A stretch of 30,167 nt of DNA, taken from positions 1 through 30,167 of the forward strand of contig CAVGAH010000009.1 in the NCBI GenBank assembly GCA_963627215.1. The letters run 5' to 3'. The stretch is from CAKQOE01 sp963627215. Its GTDB lineage: Bacteria; Bacillota; Clostridia; Peptostreptococcales; Anaerovoracaceae. The position numbers and the translations under genes are program-made. The notes beneath the pieces were generated by a model. It did no database searches. It was given only the letters and a program-made list of their open reading frames with translations, and had not been told where the DNA came from. Positions 17,524 through 24,800 of the stretch are shown here, one piece after another; the stretch's first letter is position 1, and each line of letters opens with the position of its first letter.

Positions 17524-19020
17524 CTACAGCTCCTGTTCTATTATCTGCATAGCCGTTTCTCTGTCATCGAAATGAGTCTTTACAGTTCCTATTATCTGGT
17601 AATTTTCGTGACCCTTTCCTGCTATTATAACGGTATCGCCCGGCTTCCATTCCTTCAGAGCCTGCTTTATGCCGCGTCTGCGGTCGTGCTCGACTACGTA
17701 TTCGCAGCCTGTAGGATCTATGCCCGGTATTATGTCTGCTATGATCGCGTCAGGATCCTCTGTACGAGGATTGTCGCTCGTAACGACGCAGTAATCAGAC
17801 AGCTCGCCCGAAACCTTACCCATGAGAGGGCGCTTCGTAGCGTCTCTGTCGCCGCCGCAGCCGAAAACTGTTATCACTCTGCCCTCTGTGAACTCGCGCG
17901 CAGTCTTTATGACCTTCTCGAGCGCATCAGGTGTATGAGCGTAATCGACTATTACAGGTATGCCCTTGCTGTTAGCAACGCTTTCAAAGCGTCCGGCAAC
18001 GCCAGGCGTCTGCTCTATGCCTGCCTTTACAGCATCCCAGCTTATGCTGGCTTCAAGAGTTATCGCCGCGGCGCACAGCGCATTTGATACTGAAAATCTG
18101 CCCGGAGTGTTTATATGCATAGTCCCGAGCTTCTTTTGTCCCGCAGTTATCTCAACGTCTGTACCTGCTGCCGATGCTGCGATGATGCTTGCTCTGTAAT
18201 GAGCGTTTTCATCATCTATGCCGCATGCGATAACCTTCCTGCCTTCTGCCGAAAGTTCATTGTACAGCCTTTTACCGTATTTGTCATCAGTATTTATAAC
18301 GCTGCATTTATCTGTCTGCTCAAAAAGTTTTTTCTTTGCAGCGTAGTAATCCTCAAAATTATGGTGGAAATCCATGTGATCGGGCGTAAGATTAGTGAAA
18401 ACACTGTAATCAAATGAAATATCATCAGTTCTGCACAGTGCGAGAGAATGTGACGATACCTCCATAGCGCAATATTTTATTCCATATTCTTCCTTCATTT
18501 CATGAAACATCCTCTGGAGCTCAAACGACTCAGGCGTAGTGTTTACAGATTCGAACGTCTTTCCTCCATACACGTAAGCTATAGTTCCGAGCACGCCGCC
18601 CTCGTGGCCTGCCGCTTCTGCTATCGCTCTCAGAAGATATGAAATAGTCGTTTTTCCATTCGTTCCTGTAACGCCGAAAACTGTCATGCTGTCGGAAGGT
18701 CTGCCGAAGAATGTTGCTGCAACTGCCGAAAGCGCTTTTCTGCCGTCGTTTCCGTCATTTACATATATAACAGGTATGTTTATGCCATCAAGCTTATCTG
18801 TTGCGAGTATCGCAGCAGCTCCGGCAGCCTCTGCTTTTGCTGCATACTGATGACCGTCTGTGCTGAAGCCCTTTACGCATACGAACAAGTCGCCCGGCTG
18901 TGTCTTTCTCGAGTCGTAGCTTATGCCCTTTATTTCTGCCGCTCCCGCTGCCTCCGACATATCAGCGGAGCCGTTGAGACCTGATTTTTTCATTAATTCT
19001 GCTAATGTTATAGTCTGCAT
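17524..19020 (-). CDS. murE: UDP-MurNAc-dipeptide:meso-diaminopimelate ligase MurE
   Basis: Adds the third residue of the stem peptide. 498 aa. Seen: N-terminal ISYDSRKTQPGDLFVCVKG, ATP loop GTNGKTT at 119-125, the NLTPDHMDFH motif followed by YYAAKKKLF (carbamylated lysine region), and FGCGGDRDATKRPLMG. The substrate motif is DNPR at 416-419, which in characterised MurE enzymes goes with meso-diaminopimelate; lysine-adding enzymes differ at this motif. So the wall is predicted to be meso-DAP type. AAGGAGG lies 9 bases upstream of the ATG. A 99-bp gap with repeats and a GC-rich palindrome separates it from the PBP gene. Confidence 0.98.
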   Translation of the reverse strand: MQTITLAELMKKSGLNGSADMSEAAGAAEIKGISYDSRKTQPGDLFVCVKGFSTDGHQYAAKAEAAGAAAILATDKLDGINIPVIYVNDGNDGRKALSAVAATFFGRPSDSMTVFGVTGTNGKTTISYLLRAIAEAAGHEGGVLGTIAYVYGGKTFESVNTTPESFELQRMFHEMKEEYGIKYCAMEVSSHSLALCRTDDISFDYSVFTNLTPDHMDFHHNFEDYYAAKKKLFEQTDKCSVINTDDKYGKRLYNELSAEGRKVIACGIDDENAHYRASIIAASAAGTDVEITAGQKKLGTMHINTPGRFSVSNALCAAAITLEASISWDAVKAGIEQTPGVAGRFESVANSKGIPVIVDYAHTPDALEKVIKTAREFTEGRVITVFGCGGDRDATKRPLMGKVSGELSDYCVVTSDNPRTEDPDAIIADIIPGIDPTGCEYVVEHDRRRGIKQALKEWKPGDTVIIAGKGHENYQIIGTVKTHFDDRETAMQIIEQEL

Positions 19021-19059
19021 TTATTTATGCCTCCTTATGATCAATAAATGGTCTTTATC

Positions 19060-19106
19060 GCGCGCTGTGCGATATCCTGCGCGCTGTGCGGGGCCGCCGG
19101 GCGGCC
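19060..19106. repeat. 12-bp direct repeat plus GC-rich palindrome in the PBP-murE gap
   Basis: GCGCGCTGTGCG occurs at 19060-19071 and 19079-19090, separated by 7 bp. Directly beside it is GGCCGC-CGG-GCGGCC (19092-19106), a perfect 6-bp stem with a CGG loop. There is no U-tract on either side, so this does not look like a terminator; it would form a stable structure in the mRNA upstream of murE. Confidence 0.8.
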
Positions 19107-19119
19107 GCTCGTGATGTAT

Positions 19120-21177
19120 TTATTCTTTATATAAGCAGACTGAGCTGCCTTCATTTACGCTTGAACCTGCCTTAGGATACTGGTCTATTACGTTGAATTC
19201 TGTTTCTGTTGCCGTCGGGCATGCTACAGCTGTCAGCCCAATTTTACTGAGGGTCTCTGACGCTTCTGCGTATGTCTTTCCAACGAGATCAGGTACAGTT
19301 ACCTTTGCCTCGCTCTTGCCGAGCTTTTCGAGCTCATCATCTGTGTATTCTGGTTCTACGTTCAGGTATTTGAGCGTGTCCTCGAGTATCATGCGTACTC
19401 CGGGACCGGCTGTTTTACTTCCGTAGTGGACACCCTTAGGTGAATCGACTATTACAAGCACTGCTATCTGCGGATCGTCCATAGGAGCCATTGCAAAGAA
19501 TGAAGAATATGTAAACTCTGTGTATTTTCCGTTTACAGCCTTCTGCGCTGTACCTGTCTTACCTCCGATTCTGTAGCCCGGCAGATATGCCTCCGAGCCT
19601 GTACCCTTGCTGACTACTCCTTCCATCATCTGACATATTTCAGACGCTGTCTGCTTTGAAACGACCTGCCTTACAACAGTCGGCTCAAATTCTTCTATCA
19701 TGTTTCCGTCGGAATCTGCCAGACCGCGCACGAGACGTGGCTTCATAAGCTTTCCTTCGTTGCCGTTCGATGTAAGCGCTGCCATGAGCTGTATCGGCGT
19801 GCAGGCAATACCCTGGCCGTAAGACATAGTGGCAAGACCCACCGGACCTGCTGAATTCTTGTTCTGCAGTATGGATGTCGCTTCACCCGGGCAGTCTATG
19901 CCTGTAGTTCCCATAAATCCATAATCTTCCAGGTACTCATAGAATTTTTCTATACCGAGACGCTGTGAAAGTGCTATAAATACAGGGTTGCACGAGTTTG
20001 CTACACCCTGCGCAAGTGTCTCTGTACCGTGCGATCCGTTCTTTTTCCAGCAGCTGAGTATCTGTCCGAATACATTAACAGGCTTGCAGTAAAAAGCATC
20101 GTTCACGCTCGTCAGACCTTCTTCGAGAGCCATCGATGTAGTGAGCAGCTTGAACGGCGAACCCGGCTCATAAGTATCGTTGACGAGCGGATTTCTCCAC
20201 ATCGTATTCCAGTAGTCAGATTTTTCCTGATCTGTCATTTCCTCAAGCTTCTGCTGTTCTGTTTCTGAAAGCGGAGTTCTCGGATCGTTCAGGTCAAAAT
20301 CAGGATACGAAGCCATAGCAAGTATGTCGCCTGTCTTTGGATTCGTAACTATAGCCATCGTGCGGTCTGCGTCTGTGTTCGCCTGGACCTGCTTTATGGC
20401 TTTTTCTACATAATGCTGTATTACCTCATCTATAGTCAGGACTATGCTGTATCCATCCTCAGCTGAATAATACTTATCAACGCCATTGTTAAGGCTGCGG
20501 CCCTTTCCGTCAGTGCTCCTTATCCAACGTCCCTCAGTTCCTGTCAGATACTGATCGTAATACAGCTCAAGTCCGAACATTCCATTGTTATCATCGTTAG
20601 TCGCACCTATTACGTGTGATGCGAACTCTCCCATCGGATAATAGCGATGCGGTGTTTCAACTATCTGCAGACCTGTTACAGTTGCCTTTATCTTTTTGCC
20701 TGTTTCCGGATCCGTGGTATCCTTCATAGCTGCACGCACTTTTTCTGTAGTGTCATCATCGAGATATTTAGCCAGCTTTAAAAGCGATGTATCCGATGTT
20801 ATAGTTTCATATATCTCGTCTTCTGTCTTGTCAGTGAGTATACCTGCCAGTGTTTTTGCCATCTGTCTGGTAAAGCCCTTGCTCTTTTCTTCCGCGTCAG
20901 CTACATCCTCAGGTCTGACCCATATCGTGCTCGTAGACTGATTTATCGCCAGAGCCTTCATATTTGTATCATATATATTTCCGCGCTTCGCCGTTATAGG
21001 CAGATCTCTTGTCTGCTGGCTCAGCGCCTTAGCTGAATATTCATCAGCCTTTACGATCTGTATATAGCCGGTCCTCGCCGCTACAACGATCATCATAAAT
21101 ATTACACATGTAAAAAAGAATACAAGCCTTTTTCTTGCTGTCATCTGCGACACTGTTTTTGTTTTTCTCGATGCCAT
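19120..21177 (-). CDS. ftsI: Class B penicillin-binding protein with one PASTA domain (FtsI/PBP2B/SpoVD type)
   Basis: Septal transpeptidase that cross-links peptidoglycan made by FtsW. 685 aa from the ATG at 21177. Seen: one N-terminal membrane anchor (LVFFFTCVIFMMIVVAA), the PBP dimer domain with RGNIYDTNMKALA, then the transpeptidase domain with SPFK (active-site Ser340), SCN (395-397) and KTG (540-542), and one PASTA domain (about 626-685, VTVPDLVGKTYAEA...). The frame is open to an ATG 11 codons earlier, but GGGGAGGAT lies just upstream of the inner ATG, so that is chosen. Only one PBP gene lies between ftsL and murE; spore formers often have pbpB and spoVD in tandem. Preceded by a terminator-like hairpin. 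Confidence 0.95.
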   Translation of the reverse strand: MASRKTKTVSQMTARKRLVFFFTCVIFMMIVVAARTGYIQIVKADEYSAKALSQQTRDLPITAKRGNIYDTNMKALAINQSTSTIWVRPEDVADAEEKSKGFTRQMAKTLAGILTDKTEDEIYETITSDTSLLKLAKYLDDDTTEKVRAAMKDTTDPETGKKIKATVTGLQIVETPHRYYPMGEFASHVIGATNDDNNGMFGLELYYDQYLTGTEGRWIRSTDGKGRSLNNGVDKYYSAEDGYSIVLTIDEVIQHYVEKAIKQVQANTDADRTMAIVTNPKTGDILAMASYPDFDLNDPRTPLSETEQQKLEEMTDQEKSDYWNTMWRNPLVNDTYEPGSPFKLLTTSMALEEGLTSVNDAFYCKPVNVFGQILSCWKKNGSHGTETLAQGVANSCNPVFIALSQRLGIEKFYEYLEDYGFMGTTGIDCPGEATSILQNKNSAGPVGLATMSYGQGIACTPIQLMAALTSNGNEGKLMKPRLVRGLADSDGNMIEEFEPTVVRQVVSKQTASEICQMMEGVVSKGTGSEAYLPGYRIGGKTGTAQKAVNGKYTEFTYSSFFAMAPMDDPQIAVLVIVDSPKGVHYGSKTAGPGVRMILEDTLKYLNVEPEYTDDELEKLGKSEAKVTVPDLVGKTYAEASETLSKIGLTAVACPTATETEFNVIDQYPKAGSSVNEGSSVCLYKE

Positions 21178-21199
21178 ATTATCCTCCCCTAAATACCTT

Positions 21200-21250
21200 A
21201 AAAACAGCATAAGACGCCGATGTATGCTTATTGCTTACACTAGGCGTCTT
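21200..21250 (-). terminator. Attenuator-like hairpin between ftsL and the PBP gene
   Basis: On the minus strand AAGACGCC (21250-21243) pairs with GGCGTCTT (21218-21211). Inside, TGTAAGC and GCATACA pair with one mismatch around an AATAA loop. The stem is followed by ATGCTGTTTTTAAGG, a short U-tract. It lies directly upstream of the PBP ribosome-binding site, inside an operon, so it is more likely a partial terminator or attenuator than a true operon end. Confidence 0.6.
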
Positions 21251-21275
21251 AAACAAATCGCTATATGAACTCTAT

Positions 21276-21318
21276 GCTTTCTGTTCTGATAATATACCGC
21301 GTCTGACGCACAGAAAGC
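21276..21318. repeat. Second inverted repeat in the ftsL-PBP gap
   Basis: GCTTTCTGT (21276-21284) and ACAGAAAGC (21310-21318) form a 9-bp stem around a 25-nt loop. Its minus-strand loop contains TATTAT with TTTCTG 16 bp upstream, a weak promoter-like pair. Together with 21200-21250 it makes two consecutive hairpins in a 153-nt gap. Confidence 0.5.
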
Positions 21319-21330
21319 GTACCGTTTGCC

Positions 21331-21849
21331 CTATGCCTGTGAGAGAAGCTTCCTTGCCGCGACTGCGACCGTAATATTCTTATTCACAGCCACGCCTTTT
21401 TGAGACTGCGAAAGAGCAGCTATGTAGGCATCAACTTCCTCGCTTCCCACAAGTCCGCTGATAGAAACACGCTGTTCCTTTTCAGGGTAGACCATTTGGA
21501 GAGTATTCGTAGCATAATATTCAATTTGACTCAGGTTATTCTGACTTTGGAGCGTTACATTGAGATTATCAATGTCGCCCTCGATCGCGTCTATCTTCTG
21601 ATTAAGTTCATATATATTGTAACTAATGTTAGAAGTAAATGCCTGCAGAAATATTATCGCAATGCAGCAAAGACCTACTGCCAGTATAAAACTGAGCACC
21701 ACAGCCTTTTCCGATGCGGTTATTTTAACAGACGCTTTCTTCTGTCCTGCTTTTTTCTCTTTCTTTACATCAGGCTCTTCAGGTTTCAGTTCAACTCCGT
21801 ATCTGACGTAGTCCTCCTGATATTTGTGCCATTCTTCAGCAGCTAGCAT
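21331..21849 (-). CDS. ftsL: FtsL-like bitopic cell division protein
   Basis: 172 aa, divergent in sequence but with FtsL architecture and position. Seen: a Lys/Glu-rich cytoplasmic segment (residues 1-46), one membrane helix (about 48-70, VLSFILAVGLCCIAIIFLQA), then a coiled coil (72-105, ELNQKIDAIEGDIDNLNVTL) and the short extracellular motif NTLQMVYPEKEQRV. A 45-residue tail follows. FtsL pairs with DivIC and DivIB and activates the FtsW-PBP pair. The location between rsmH and the PBP gene is the usual one for ftsL. GGGGGTG precedes the ATG. A small hairpin (AAAGCTT/AAGCTTT, 21897-21918) spans the rsmH stop codon just upstream. Confidence 0.82.
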   Translation of the reverse strand: MLAAEEWHKYQEDYVRYGVELKPEEPDVKKEKKAGQKKASVKITASEKAVVLSFILAVGLCCIAIIFLQAFTSNISYNIYELNQKIDAIEGDIDNLNVTLQSQNNLSQIEYYATNTLQMVYPEKEQRVSISGLVGSEEVDAYIAALSQSQKGVAVNKNITVAVAARKLLSQA

Positions 21850-21908
21850 GCTTAAACACCCCCAGACTAAACAGCTTAACAGTAAAGTAACTTATTAAAG
21901 CTTCAGAT

Positions 21909-22850
21909 CTAAAGCTTTTCTACTACTCGAAGCTTCGCGCTCCTTGAGCGCGGATTTTCTTCTATCTCGCTTTCCGACGGTATGATAGGCTTACGGCTTA
22001 TCTTTTTCACTTCAGGCTTCTTTCCGCATACGCACGGAAGATTTTTAGGACATGTACATGGATCTGCTCTGTAAGCAAACTTTTCCTTTACTATCCTGTC
22101 CTCAAGTGAATGGAAGGTAATGATGCATAAACGTCCTTTCTCCCCCAGGACATCAACAAACTCATCTACTGCCTTTCGCAGTCCTCCGAGCTCATCATTT
22201 ACCTCTATCCTTATGGCCTGAAATGTTCTCTTGGCCGGATGAGGTCCTTCCCTTCTGGCTGAAGCTGGTATAGCTGCCTTTATAATATCAGTAAGCGCAT
22301 CAGTAGTCTCTATCGGTGTCTCACAATGCGGTCCGCGCGCCTTTACGATAAAATCGCTTATGCGTGAAGCCCATTTTTCCTCACCGTATGACCTTATTAT
22401 GTCGCACAGCTCCTTTTTAGTATATGTGTTTACAACATCATAAGCTGAAAAAGGGGCCTCAGCGTCCATACGCATATCAAGCGGAGCAGGCTTCATATAT
22501 GAAAAGCCACGTTCCTCAGCATCAAGCTGGAATGACGATACTCCGAGATCGAGCACCGCACCGTCTATGCGTTCTATCTGATACCCTTCTAACACCCTTT
22601 TGATATTTGAGTAGTTGTCATGAACAAAAATTTTCCTGCACTTGAATTCCTCAAGATTCTTCTGAGCAGCCCTTAACGCGTCAGTATCTCTGTCTATACC
22701 TATAAGCAGACCGTCCTCCCCAAGACGCTCGCATATACCGCGTGAGTGACCGCCGCCACCAAGAGTTCCATCCACATATATACCATCGGGACGGATATTC
22801 AGATTCTCGATCGTTTCATTGAAAAGTACAGGTACATGTGAAAATTCCAT
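21909..22850 (-). CDS. rsmH: 16S rRNA (cytosine-N4) methyltransferase RsmH (MraW)
   Basis: Methylates N4 of C1402 in 16S rRNA with S-adenosylmethionine. 313 aa, normal. Seen: N-terminal HVPVLFNE, SAM-binding DGTLGGGGHS, GIDRD, AVLDLGVSSFQLD, RGFSY, the TFQAIRIEVNDEL motif, and ITFHSLEDRIVKEKF. A CTCPKNLPCVCGKKP cysteine cluster lies near the end. The ATG is 6 bp after the mraZ stop codon with no strong Shine-Dalgarno site, so it is probably translated by coupling to mraZ. Confidence 0.98.
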   Translation of the reverse strand: MEFSHVPVLFNETIENLNIRPDGIYVDGTLGGGGHSRGICERLGEDGLLIGIDRDTDALRAAQKNLEEFKCRKIFVHDNYSNIKRVLEGYQIERIDGAVLDLGVSSFQLDAEERGFSYMKPAPLDMRMDAEAPFSAYDVVNTYTKKELCDIIRSYGEEKWASRISDFIVKARGPHCETPIETTDALTDIIKAAIPASARREGPHPAKRTFQAIRIEVNDELGGLRKAVDEFVDVLGEKGRLCIITFHSLEDRIVKEKFAYRADPCTCPKNLPCVCGKKPEVKKISRKPIIPSESEIEENPRSRSAKLRVVEKL

Positions 22851-22856
22851 ATTAAA

Positions 22857-23288
22857 TTAAATACCCAATCCTTCCATATTAATTGCAATCGATTCACTGT
22901 CAAGCTCAGGGATATCGTTGTAGGCTTCCCATTCCTCTCTGCTCCAGATCTCAACACGGCTGTCGACTCCGATAGTAACAAGCTCCTTGTCGATCTTTGC
23001 GTGTTCTCTGAGAGTCGGCGGTATGGTAAGTCTCCCCTGCTTGTCCATATCACACTCTGTCGCGCTGGCGAAGAAGTAACGCGTAAACGCCCTGCCTTCT
23101 CTGCTTGTCAACGGGACTTTTTTTAATTTGTCACGGAATATCAACCATTCTGAAGCGGGAAAAACAAAAAGACAATTGTCCAGTCCTTTAGTCAGAACAA
23201 ACCCCTGTCCAAGCTCATCTCTGAACTTTGCCGGAATTATGACTCTCCCCTTGGAGTCTATACTGTTTTGATATGTTCCACTAAACAT
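22857..23288 (-). CDS. mraZ: Transcriptional regulator MraZ
   Basis: First gene of the dcw operon. 143 aa, two AbrB-like (SpoVT/MraZ) half domains: MFSGTYQNSIDSKGRVIIPAKFR at the start and a second copy around TECDMDKQGRLTIPPTLREH (each has the DxxGRxxIP signature). MraZ proteins form ring-shaped oligomers and bind short G-rich direct repeats in front of their own operon, repressing it in the species studied. Such repeats are visible here at 23298-23334, over the promoter. GGGGGAG lies upstream of the ATG. Confidence 0.98.
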   Translation of the reverse strand: MFSGTYQNSIDSKGRVIIPAKFRDELGQGFVLTKGLDNCLFVFPASEWLIFRDKLKKVPLTSREGRAFTRYFFASATECDMDKQGRLTIPPTLREHAKIDKELVTIGVDSRVEIWSREEWEAYNDIPELDSESIAINMEGLGI

Positions 23289-23297
23289 GCTTCTCCC

Positions 23298-23334
23298 CCA
23301 CTATCGTGACCTTACCTCTCCACTATAAACCACT
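23298..23334 (-). promoter_or_regulatory. Candidate MraZ recognition boxes
   Basis: On the minus strand AGTGG occurs at 23334-23330, 23324-23320 and 23302-23298, with a related TAAGG at 23314-23310. The first three in a row are exactly 10 bp apart. G-rich direct repeats at 10-bp spacing are the known type of MraZ operator. They lie on both sides of the -10 box, consistent with autorepression of the dcw operon. Confidence 0.6.
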
Positions 23335-23350
23335 TTACTCCCTTTTTCAA
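23322..23350 (-). promoter_or_regulatory. Sigma-A promoter of the mraZ (dcw) operon
   Basis: Minus strand: -35 TTGAAA (23350-23345), 17-bp spacer, -10 TATAGT (23327-23322). A start near 23315 gives a leader of about 27 nt with the GGGGGAG site. The best promoter match in the window and the natural start for mraZ to divIB. Confidence 0.75.
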
Positions 23351-23423
23351 GGAAAAAATACGTCTGATAATGGAAATTAGAGCAGATTTTTCGACAAGAT
23401 CTGCAACGCATTAGAGTTGTTTA

Positions 23424-23456
23424 ATATTTCATACATATTTCATACATATTTTATAC
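23424..23456. repeat. Three tandem 11-bp AT-rich repeats upstream of the mraZ promoter
   Basis: ATATTTCATAC at 23424-23434, the same at 23435-23445, and ATATTTTATAC (one change) at 23446-23456. The period equals one helical turn. The array lies 75-105 bp upstream of the mraZ -35 box. It may be an activator site or a bent region. Confidence 0.85.
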
Positions 23457-23470
23457 AAAAACAAACTGCA

Positions 23471-23531
23471 TAATACTAAAACAGCAGCAGATGTAACCGC
23501 AATTTTGTGCTTTGCGAACATCTGCTGCTGT
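23471..23531 (-). terminator. Intrinsic terminator of the DUF445 gene
   Basis: Minus strand: a 14-bp stem ACAGCAGCAGATGT (23531-23518) with ACATCTGCTGCTGT (23494-23481), an inner CGCAA/TTGCG pair, and a following TTTTAGTATT. It separates the DUF445 gene from the mraZ promoter. The U-tract is short but the stem is very strong. Confidence 0.7.
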
Positions 23532-23594
23532 AGCATGATAATGTTTTAATATATTTAATTTTCAAATTAAAGTATACATACGATTACCATCATA

Positions 23595-24578
23595 TTATAT
23601 TATATAAATTATCATATTTACAATACCGAGCACGAGACCGATAAGCGCGCCGAAATTGACTACCGCGCCGAGTTCTGTCTTCATAGTCGACATTACAAGC
23701 TCCTCGAGCTGCTCATTGTCCATATTTTCTATAGTTTCCTGCATTATCCCGCCGATATTCAGCATTTCAAGCATCTCGCCCGATTTTTTCTTTACAGCTG
23801 CAGTGTATATCTCTTCAGCCTTTGCGCCGAGGTCGATACCTGCTTTATCAATGCTTTCCATTATAGATGACGTTTTCATGTCGAGCACAGAATCGACTTC
23901 CTCGTCTACCATCCTTCCGATCATTTCACGACCGTGCTCCGCGATGTAGCCGTCTACCGTCTGAGCTACTGCAGGACCCATCATCTGTGTGACCGAGCCG
24001 CCCATCATATGCCCGAGGAATGAGCCTGCGAGAGCCTGGCTCAGCTTTTCATTCACTGTGTCCGCAGCTATCTGACCGAGACCGGCGCTGCTCACCTTCT
24101 CAAATACCCTGTCTGTTATAAAAGCCTTTGCCGATGCCGCAAGCCCATTTATACGGTTCTCCGGGTCGTCACCGTATACCGCGATATCCGATGCCTGCTG
24201 CGATCCCGTTCCATGAGCCTCAGGCATACATACAGCGGCCGCAAGCGTTTGTCTTATTGTTTTTTCGCTGTCGTTTTTCATAAGCGCCGCGCGCTCGTTC
24301 ACAGACGACCTTATCACGTGAAGCATTTCGAGTGAAAGCAGACGTCCTTCCACAGCCTCCTTAGTAAGCAGCTGCTCATTTACGACCTTACTGACAGCTG
24401 CAGCGAGCCTTTTCTTGCCTTTAGGTATCACACCCGGCGTAAACGGCACTTTAAACCCGAATATATACTTTTCCTCACGCGGCCTGAAAAGCATCTTGAC
24501 CGCCAGCCAGTTCGTACAATAGCCTATTATCGCGCCTGTCATGGGCGCAGCCAGTATTTTCCATATCATATTATTCAT
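23595..24578 (-). CDS. DUF445 family membrane protein (YheB-like)
   Basis: 327 aa, function unknown. Seen: an N-terminal membrane segment with the family motif GYCTNWLAVKML (19-30) followed by FRPREEKYIFG and PFTPGVIPKGKKRLA, a long helical, Ala/Glu/Met-rich middle with no catalytic motif that I can recognise, and a C-terminal membrane segment after LGAVVNFGALIGLVLGIVN, also typical of DUF445. The middle therefore probably forms a helical domain tethered at both ends. The first ATG or the one at 24569 could be the start; neither has an ideal ribosome-binding site. A perfect TATAAT lies upstream on the minus strand (24643-24638) without a good -35. Not part of the dcw transcript because a terminator separates them. 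Confidence 0.88.
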   Translation of the reverse strand: MNNMIWKILAAPMTGAIIGYCTNWLAVKMLFRPREEKYIFGFKVPFTPGVIPKGKKRLAAAVSKVVNEQLLTKEAVEGRLLSLEMLHVIRSSVNERAALMKNDSEKTIRQTLAAAVCMPEAHGTGSQQASDIAVYGDDPENRINGLAASAKAFITDRVFEKVSSAGLGQIAADTVNEKLSQALAGSFLGHMMGGSVTQMMGPAVAQTVDGYIAEHGREMIGRMVDEEVDSVLDMKTSSIMESIDKAGIDLGAKAEEIYTAAVKKKSGEMLEMLNIGGIMQETIENMDNEQLEELVMSTMKTELGAVVNFGALIGLVLGIVNMIIYII

Positions 24579-24800
24579 CCATCCCCGTTCAGTTTGTGTT
24601 ACAATGTATCAGCATAAATATTGACGCCGTGTTTCAGATTATATTACAACAATCTGCATGGCTAATCAATAAAGTAATGCAAAATGAACTCTTTCCGTCC
24701 GCCCGGCGGACACATGAGAGCAGCTGCGCTGCCGCGGGTGCGGTGACGCACGCAATTATTATGATCAAAACATTACTCGAAATATTCAGGAGGGAATAAA
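24579..24800. other. Divergent intergenic region between the DUF445 gene and lgt
   Basis: 222 bp. The left half is AT-rich with a minus-strand TATAAT (24643-24638) and a plus-strand TTGACG at 24621-24626 whose -10 (TACAAC, 18 bp spacing) is poor. The right half holds a GC-rich island (24697-24751) with two hairpins, GTCCGC-CCG-GCGGAC (24697-24711) and GTGCG-GTGA-CGCAC (24738-24751). The lgt ribosome-binding site GGAGG lies at the right end. No coding sequence recognised. Confidence 0.6.
24697..24751. repeat. GC-rich double hairpin island upstream of lgt
   Basis: GTCCGC (24697-24702), loop CCG, GCGGAC (24706-24711); then GCAGCTGC around 24720 and GTGCG-GTGA-CGCAC (24738-24751). No U-tract follows. 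Same style as the palindromes at 19092 and 29531. Confidence 0.65.

Noticed and set aside
21178..21210. Longer PBP from the ATG at 21210
   Set aside because: It would start at the foot of the hairpin without a ribosome-binding site, while GGGGAGGAT serves the ATG at 21177.
23424..23456. CRISPR array
   Set aside because: Repeats are 11 bp with no spacers.
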